Assembly: GCA_027257055.1 (NCBI GenBank)
Contig: JAPVLO010000625.1
Location: 310,001-374,000, forward strand
DNA: 64,000 nucleotides
Reading direction: 5' to 3'
Origin: Cephalopachus bancanus
Taxonomy: Eukaryota > Chordata > Mammalia > Primates > Tarsiidae
In this document: positions 22,801 to 31,800 of the stretch, one piece after another
Layout: every line of letters begins with the position of its first letter
How positions within the stretch are numbered: position 1 is the first letter of the stretch
Made by a program: the position numbers and the translations under genes
Notes under the pieces: model-generated
Databases searched by the model: none
What the model saw: the letters and a program-made list of their open reading frames with translations, nothing else
Told to the model about the DNA's origin: nothing

Positions 22801-25800
22801 ACCTCATCCCTACAATAAATAAAAAATTAGCCGGGCATGGTAGCATGCGTCTGTAGTTCCAGCTCCTTGGAAGGCTGAGGCAGAAGGATCGCCGGAGCCC
22901 AGCAGGTTGAGGCTGCGGTGGCCGGGAAAGGCCACTGCACTCCAGTCTGGGTGACAGAGTGAGACTCCAACTAAAAAAAAAAATATTGCTCATTCTTTGC
23001 CCCTCTGTGATACATCCTCTCTTAAGCTGTTACTTACTTTAAGATAAACAGCAAAACCTTAGGGATGAGAGAGAGCTTCCTTGGAGACCAATAACTCTTA
23101 CCTCTTCTTGTAATCACCATTGACACCATTTAACATTTTAAAATTAAAAGCCCAAACATATCTGGTTCCCCTCTCTCTGCCTACCCTGTTTCCAGATCCC
23201 AGTGTCTCTCTCTGTCTGCCTGTAGCACCAGCCCTCCTGAGTGGGGACTTTACCAGTGCAGGAACGGGAACACTCACTTGCCGGCCTGGGCCATGGGCAG
23301 GGTCCAGGCCAGCTAAGAAAGTTTCCTTGAAGCTCTGGCAGCTGAGGAAAGCCAAAATTTGGGCAGAAGACAACCAGTCTTCTACCTCAGGAGGAAGTGA
23401 CTTTTCCCAACATGTGCTCACAGCAGACGCTGCGTGGTGTGCCTGCTGGGAGGCCCACCACCAGGCACGTGTTTTTGCTTGCTCTGACCACCAGAACCAC
23501 ATCCAGGAGCCCGACATTCCAGCACAAAAGATTTTGTGCATTGTGGCACTAAGCTAACTACTATCTTATTTTCCTTCCCTCAGATCTCCTCTTTAGTTGA
23601 TCTATCATCTCATATTGTGGATATTTTTATAAGCTACCTCAAATCTGGTTTGGAACCAGATGAGGGATAGATCAACTGTAAGTAAATCCTCACATGAAAA
23701 GAATGCTTAACACTGCTTGGCATGAAATGCAAACCTTCCTAAGTGAATCATTGACTGATACTATCCTGAATCATACTGGGGTCATTCCAGGTTTTCCCAA
23801 GAAGAGCAAAACACCCTAGGAATTACTATCAGTGAGCTTCAGAGAGACCACAGCCTCTGGGAGCTGAGAGTTTGGCCTGTTTTGTTAGGTTTTTTGTTTT
23901 GTTTTGTTTTTAGAGATGAGGTCTTCTATGCTGCTCAGGCTGGGTTCAAGTGATCCTCCTTTTTGGTCTCCCAAAACTCTGGGATTACAGGCATGAGCCA
24001 ACCTGACTCTGTAAAGTGAGAGAAAGAGAGTGGAGGATGGGAAAGTGAGTCCTTGAGGAGAAGCCTGTGACCTTCTGGGGAGCTAAGCCCTGGGTTGGAA
24101 TGGGGGTAAAATGATAGAAATTCAGATTCTATTCAGTTTAGAATATCTCAGAGCTTCAGGTATCATGTATCATGCCTGGCAAGATCCCAGGTACCTGTGG
24201 GATGCCCAGAAAAGAATTGGCTGCAAGAAAGGCAGCCACACAGTGTACTATGTCCTAGGGTGGCACTGAATGACAGAAAAGGGATAGCCATGGCCAAGCC
24301 TTGTGGATGAAACCCACCTCAATGAGGCGTTGGGGAATCAGGAACCCAGAACCAGGAACCAGACCATGGAAAATGAGACTGGGACCAGAGCCCTCCATAA
24401 CCAACTCTAGTGCTGGAAAAGTTGTGCTGAACTGAGATGCAAGTTGTGGAAATGAGAAACGAACTCAGAAATGGTTTCTGCTCCCAGTGGGACTTGCAAT
24501 AGAAATAATATACCTGTTACAAAAATAAGGAAGTGTGCATTTCTTGCATCCATGTTTGTGAACTCTTCATGACAGAATGTGTTTTTGCCTAACATAGGTC
24601 CAGAAACAGCCAGACTAACCTTCCTGAGATGTAGCCCAGACTCAGGAATGGGCTCCCCACCCTATCCTTACCAGAGGCGAGTTTGCCACACAGAAGAATA
24701 GCCAAGGATCCCCAAATTCTCCAACTTACTATCTTGTAAGTTTACTACTCCATTGCAACCAGAATTTGACCAAGAGACTGTTTCACAGATGCTTACTATC
24801 TGTACTATTCCATAGGAAGAGTTTCCACAATAAAAGGAATGGATTTAATCATGTAATTAAAGTATGCTTCAGAGGAAAACTAGAGTAGGTGCTGACAAGG
24901 TTTACTTACAAAGAGTCCCAGGAGAATGTAATTTGCAGGCACTTTGCGGCGGATATCCCCACAGCACGCAAGTATGATAAGTATAACAAAAAATCCTGGG
25001 CTGGAGGATAATTTAAAGCCATATGTTATTTGCTTCTAATGATTACATCACATGACACACAGAGATAGATAGCTAGAGATGCAGATATATATTGTTTTAT
25101 GACATCTCAATAAGTATAAAATAAACAAAAATGTTTATTACCTTTACCTTTTTTTTTAGCTTTTAAAATTAACTCTTCTCACTGCCATCTACAGAGAGCT
25201 TATGGGGCATTTAAGATTTTTAAATTCTGAAATAATAATAGAGTCACAAGAAGTTGGAAAGGGATAGAGAGGGCCCATGAAATCTTCCCTTTGCTTCCCC
25301 CAGTGGTTACATCTTTATATGTTTAGAGTACGATACCACAACCAGTAGTTTGATGTTCGTACAGTGTGCATGTGCAGTTCTGTGCCATAGAACCATGAAA
25401 CAAATCTGTGTGTAGATGCATGTAACCATCACCCAATCAAGATTCAGAACTATCCCACCAAGAAGACACCCACAAAGAACTCCTTCCTGCTACCCCACTC
25501 CTGCAGTGTGAAGTTGCTAGTGCCAAGATGGAGTCACTTACGTCAGACCCAAGCAAAGTGCAGAGGTCATGAAGGAGGGGGGTTCTCACACTCATCGTGT
25601 CTGAGGTAAGAACCAGCACAAGAAATTCCTACACGTCCTGCACACATGCCTGCAGCAGGGCTTGTGCCAAGAAACTCCTCAAGGTCACTGCGTTCCAGCA
25701 AAACTACTTTCACAAGAACACTTCTTGGCAACGGCTGTCTCCACAAGTGGGTCAGCACAGCCCCTGCAACAAGCCCTGGGACCAGGGATCTTTATTTCAA

Positions 25801-28800
25801 AATAACTTGCACAGCCCTGTACTGCTTGCTCTTTCGCAGCTTCCCCTCACACCCACCTTCCTGGACCCTCCTGATCTGTCGTGGCTGATGCGTCCCAATT
25901 GCAGTGCCCCTGCTGCTCCGGGATATACTCTGTCATTCACTGAGGTTGACAGTAGTGACACTCACACCCACATGCTTAACCCTTACTCCTGGCAGCCACT
26001 AATGTGTTTTCCATCTCTATAATGTTATCATTTCAAGAATATTATCCCTTCATCTCATTTTTAAAAGTGAGAGAATCTCAGGCAACAGCCAGTAGAAAAA
26101 CCACGTTTTATTAAATCCAGTGATACTTACAAGAGTGCATAGGTGAACCAGGGGTTTGCAAGCACCCAAGCTCTTAAAGCGTTCCTAGTTTAAAAAAAAG
26201 ATTAATATAGTTTTACACAATAAATTGTGTATTCTGCTAACTAATGTGATATTAAGTAGAAGTAAAGCAATATCATGAGAAGAAAGGGGGAAACCTTAAC
26301 TGATTAATAATAACACATGGGGAGTAAAGCAGTGAAACATTCTTTTTTCTTAAAATAGATATATTCATAGTAAATTATAAGTTAAATTTGGATAAATGCA
26401 AATGTCCTAGCAAAGGTTTTTATTTTAAAAAACACTGAGCGTGATATGTGTGCAAAGCAAAGGAAATGAACTTCTCATATATTTGTTTCATAAATATAGA
26501 TTTTCATAGGATGTGTTTAAGCCAAGATAGATCATGGTCTCTTAAGTAATTTCTGAATTTAACAGTGTTCCAGTCTCCAGGGTCTTCATGATCTTACCTT
26601 TTCTCCTTTATCCAGTTTAATCTGTGGAAATAGTTCAGGAAAATTTAAAAGAAAAAATAGAAGAAGAAGAAGATAGTGCCCAAAATAAGAGTAAGAAAAA
26701 AAGTTCTTGGCTTAGGGAGTTAAAGAAAAATTCTAGAAATCTACCATCACTTTCGTCTAGGAGTAGCCTCAGAAAGACAATTCTATAGAAATAGTATTTC
26801 TGACTGGGTGCTATGGCTCACACCAGTAATCCAGCACTTTGGGAGGCCAGGGCAGGAGGATTGCTTGAGTCCAGGAGTTTGAGACTAGCCTGGGAAACAT
26901 AGCAAGACCTTGTCTCTACAAAAAAATTTTTTTTTTAAATAGCCAGGCATGGTGGCATGCGCCTGTAGTCTCAGTTACTTGGGAGACTGAGGCAGAAGGA
27001 TTGCCTGAGCCCAGGAGGTTGAGGATGCAGAGAGACACTGTACTCCAGCCTAGTGACAGAGTGAAATCCTGGTTCAAAAAAAAAAAAAAAAAAAAAAAAA
27101 AAGGAGCCGGGCTTGGTGGCTCAGCCTGTAATCCCGCACCTTTGGGAGGCTGAGGTGAGTGGATTGCCTGAGCCCGCAGGTTCGAGACCCGCCTGGGCAA
27201 CATGGCGAGACCTCATCTCTACAATAAATCAAAAAATTAGCCGGGCGTGGTAGCGCGCCCCTGTAGTTCCAGCTACTTGGAAGGCTGAGGCGGAAGGATC
27301 GCCAGAGCCCAGTGGGTCGAGGCTGCGGTGGCCGGGACCAGCCACTGCACTTCAGTCTGGGTGACAGAGTGAGACTCCAACTCAAAAAAAAAAAAAAAGA
27401 AAGAAAAAAAGAGAAAAGAAATATATTATCTCTTATGAATGATTAAGAAAAAGAAAGTATCTTTAAATGATCAAAATTAAATCAAGCTGATTCAATAAGA
27501 ATTGATGTGGACAACTTAACACTTAATTCTACATGCGTAATAAAGACTTACCAAAATACAAACATGCTGATAATTGCCGCAGTGACCAACAACTGAGCTG
27601 ACAGGATAAGGAATACTTTTACAATGAAAGCTGAAGAGACAGAAGCATTATTTTATGACACAACATTCAATAGTAAAAATATAAATGTAATTACCTATTT
27701 TTTATACTTCAAAGAATTTTCCCTCTGACTCTTTGAGGATGGGAGGAGCAGTGCTAGCTCATAGTCAGCAAATGGATAACAACAAAAATACAGCTCAGCA
27801 AAATTTTCAAAACTTTTTTCAGTGGAAACCTCAGGGTTTATCCATAGGAGTCCCAAATTCTTACAAACTTGGAGGTTTAACTCCTTCTTATGCACACCTT
27901 GTCCTCCTTACAAGCTCCTGAAGGTCTCAGGATATCTCAGGCCCCTCCCCAGGGGCTCAACTACCCTACACCTCACACTGCAGCAACAGGAGAGAGGCTT
28001 TCACCCCTTGAGAGGGGCCGGGCTGCAGAGTTCCAGAGCTTTTCCATGATATTTCTCTCCAGCTCGGTTCCATTCTGCTTCCTGATGAAGAAGCGAGTAA
28101 ACCTGGTGGATTCCAATGAAGTCTGAGCGCCTCGTGAACAGCAAGCCAATGTGCAGGGCATAGCAGATCCTGACTTTCTATTGCACAAATTTTCGGGTCC
28201 CTCTGAATAAGCCACTGGCAATGACAGTTTACTCTTTCTGTGGCTTTACCCCAATGTAAAAAGGAAAAAAAATGAAATAAGGCTGCTTACAGTTAACTTA
28301 TAGGATCATTAACTCGGTTTTATTGCTGAGCAGTTTCCGTTCTTGGGATATCTGACAACGAAGGGATGAGGACTGAGCTGTTTTGTTTTTGCCGGCCTCT
28401 GACATTTTTTAAAAGACAGTTCAGGGCCGGGCTTAGTGACTCAGCCTGTAATCCCAGCACTTTAGGGGGCTGAGGCAAGTGGATTGCCTGTACCCATGGG
28501 TTTGAGACCTGCTTGGGCAACTTGTTGAGACCTTGTCTCTACAAAAATAAAAATAAAAAAGTAGCCGGGCATGGTAGTGTGCGCCTATAGGTGCGGTTAC
28601 TTGGAAGGCTGAGGTTGGAAGGATTGCCGGAGCCCAGCAGGTTGACGCTGGGGTGGCCATGAGTGTGTCACACACTCTAGCCTGGGCAACAGAGTGAGAC
28701 CCCAACTCAAAAAAAGAAAAAACCAGAACATATGTGCACAGAGGTGTATGCTGCCTGCATTAAAATACTCATTTAGCTAACATTAATATGGCATCTACTG

Positions 28801-31800
28801 TGTAGCAGGAAGTGTGAGGGAATGAGTATTAAATGTAGCCCAGACTTATAAGAATAGATATATAGATCAATGGAATAAAATTGAGTCCAGAAATAAACCC
28901 TTATATTTATGGTCAACTGATTTTTTTACAGTCAATGGGGCACCAGGTGCAGTAACTCAATCCTATAATCCCAGCACTTTGGAAGGCCAAGGCGAGAGGA
29001 TTACCTGAGCCCACAGGTTCGAGACCAGCCTAGGCAACTTGGCGAGGACTTGTTTCTACAATAAATCAAAAAATTAGCCAGGCATGGTGGTGTGCATCTG
29101 TGGTTCCAGTTACTTGGAAGGCTGAGGCAGAACGATTGCCCAAGCCCAGCAGATCGAAACTGCGGTGACTGTGAATGTGCCACTGCACTCCAGCCTGGGG
29201 GGCAGAGTAAGACTCCAACTCAAAAAAAAAAAAAAAAAAAAAAAAAGGAAGAAATTCACTGGGGGAATGAATGGTCTTTTTTTTTTAGTTGGAGTCTCAC
29301 TCCGTTGCCCAGGCTGGAGTGCAGTGGCATGCTCACGGCCACCTCAGCATTGACCTACTGGGCTTGGGCGATCCTTTCACCTTCCGCCTCAGCCTGCCAG
29401 ATGACCAGAACTATAGGCACAAGCTGCCATGCCCGGCTAATTTTTTTATTTTTATTGTAGAGATGAGGTCTTGCCAAGTTGCCCAGGCTGGTCTCGAACC
29501 AGTGGGCTCAGGCAATCCCCTCACCTCGGCCTCCCAAAGTGAGGATCACCAGAGCCCAGCATGTCGATGCTGGGGTGGTCATGAGCATGCCACTGCTCTC
29601 CAGCCTGGGCAACAAAAAAAAAGAGTGAACACTTTGTGCTCCAAATGACACCATCAAGAAAGTGCTGCTTAGAATGTAAAATGGTGCAGTTGCTTTGGAA
29701 ATGCTTGGCAGTTCCTTAAAATATGGAACACACAGTTACCATATACTTCAGCAACTCCTGGGTATCTATCCAGAGAAATGAAAAACATGTCCACACAAAA
29801 ACTTGAATATGAATGGTGACTGCAGCATTATTCATAATAACCCTAAAGGGGAAACAACTCAAATGTCTGTCAACTGATAAATGGATAGGCAAAATGTGTT
29901 ATATCCAGGTCCTGGAACAGTACACAGTTGTTAAAAGGAATAAAGTACTGACACATGCCACAACATGGGTGAGCCTTGAAAACATTAAGCTAAGTGAAAG
30001 ATGGAGATCAGGCCGGCCTCAGTGGCTCAGCCTGTAATCCCGCGCCTTTGGGAGGCCGAGGTGAGTGGGTTGCCTGAGCCCGCGCGTTCAAGACCCGCCT
30101 GGGCAACTTGGTGAGACCTCATCTCTACAATAAATCAAAAAATTAGCTGGGCGTGGTAGCATGCGCCTATAGTTCCAGCTACTTGGAAGGCTGAGGTGGA
30201 AGGATCGCCGGAGCCCAGCAGGTTGAGGCTGCAGTGGCCGGGAGCAGCCACTGCACTCCAGTCTGGGCGACAGAGTGAGACTCCAGCCAAAAAAAAAAAA
30301 GAAAGAAGGAGATCAGAAACACCACATACTGCATGATTCAGTTCACACGAAATGTACAGCAGAGACAGGCCCTAGAGACATCTGAAAGCAGATCAGCGGT
30401 TGGCAGGGGTTGGGGAGGACGGCGTAATGGCAAATGGGTATGGTTTCTCCTTGAGGCGATGAGAATGTTCTAAAATTGGTTGTGATGACGGATGACAACT
30501 CTGCAAATATTCTAAAAATCAATGAATTGCTTAAAAGGGGTGAATTTTATGACTAGTAAATTATATTTCCATAAAACTGCCTTAAAAATTGTTCTCCCAT
30601 AATTCTTAGTCCATTACCCTGCTATACTTTTTCCTTTCTTCTGCAGCACTTTTTTTTTTTTTTTTGAGTTGGAGTCTCACTCTGTCGCCCAGGCTAGAGT
30701 ACAGTGGCACACTTACGGTCACCCCAGCGTCAACCTGCTGGGTTCCGGCAATCCTTCCGCCTCAGCCTTCCAAGTAGCTGGAACTACAGGCGCCCACAAT
30801 GACACCCAACTAATTTTTTTGATTTATTGTAGAGATGAGGTCTCCCCAAGTTGCCTTCAGGAAGGACTGCCCGAGCCCAGCAGGTCAAGGCTGCAGTGGC
30901 TGTGAACATGCCACTGCACTCCAAAAGAGTGAGACTCCGACTCAAAAAAAAAAAAAAAAAGATTTTTTTGTTGTTAAAACTGAGTTCTCCCTGTGTTGCC
31001 CAGGCTGGTCCCCAACTCCTGGCCTCAAGCGTTCCTCTCACTTCAGCCTCTCAAACCACTGGGATTATAGGTGTGAGCTATTGCACCTGGTCTCTTCTTA
31101 TATACTATACACTATATACTTGTTTTAAAAGTGAGAAAAGAACAAGGCACAGTGGCTCATACCTGTAATCCCAGAACTGTGGGAGACTATGATGGAAGGA
31201 TTGCTTGAACTAAGGAGTTACAGACAAACCTGGACAACATAGTGAGACCTCGTTTCTACACAAAATCAAAACAATAGCCAGGAGTGGTGGCATGCGCCTG
31301 TAGTCCCAGCTACTTAGAAGGCCGAGGTGGGAGGATCACTTGAACCCAGGAGGTTGAGGCTGTGATAAGCCAGGATCCCACCACTACACTCCAGCCTGGG
31401 TCACAGAGTGAGGCCCTGTCTCTAAATTAATTAACTAATTAATACAAGTGGGGAAGGGCTCAGCCTCTGCCATCCGAGAGAGACTGATACAAATGGTTAA
31501 CTCAAAACACTGGTAAGGAGTTTTATATACTTTTTAGTTACACCTCCTTAAGTCTCATTTCCTCATTTGTAAAATGACAATACAACAGCTTATGAATAGG
31601 GTTGTTTTAAGGACCAAATACAGCCGGGCTCGGTGGCTCAGCCTGTAATCCCGTGCTTTGGGAGGCTGAGGTGTGTGGATTGCCTGAGCCTGCCAGTTCG
31701 AGACCCGCCTGGGCAACTTGGCGAGACCTCATCTCTGCAATAAATCAAAAAATTAGCTGGGTGTGGTAGCGCACACCTGTAGTTCCAGCTACTTGGAAGG

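Larger units (their letters stand above)
20615..24909. other. TMBIM7 intron 4
   Basis: It contains the TG satellite, one Alu, one Alu monomer and GC-rich unique sequence, including loose GGGGACAGCTGGG repeats at 21205-21272. Open frames on both strands at 23.1-23.55 kb match nothing known. Confidence 0.6.
28855..30590 (+). mobile_element. Old L1 split by three Alu insertions
   Basis: L1 segments at 28855-28937, 29623-30010 and 30305-30590 are collinear: TAGATCAATGGAATAAAATTG, then TGACACCATCAAGAAAGTG, ACTCCTGGGTATCTATCC, TTGGCAGGGG and an AATTATATTTCCATAAA end. Alus sit at each gap. Confidence 0.8.

Noticed and set aside
23098..23557. Overlapping open frames of about 145 codons on both strands
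   Set aside because: No homology, splice context or codon signal that I can see; they lie inside a TMBIM7 intron.
25597..26022. Plus-strand frame of 141 codons
   Set aside because: It spans a probable LTR and LINE boundary and resembles no protein; treated as repeat-derived.
27973..28221. Minus-strand frame containing FTRFFIRK, which resembles the FIRKV entry to helix 1 of TMBIM proteins
   Set aside because: The true exon with AFIVKVF is at 27552-27630 with correct phase and splice sites; this frame has no matching acceptor or donor and no further similarity.
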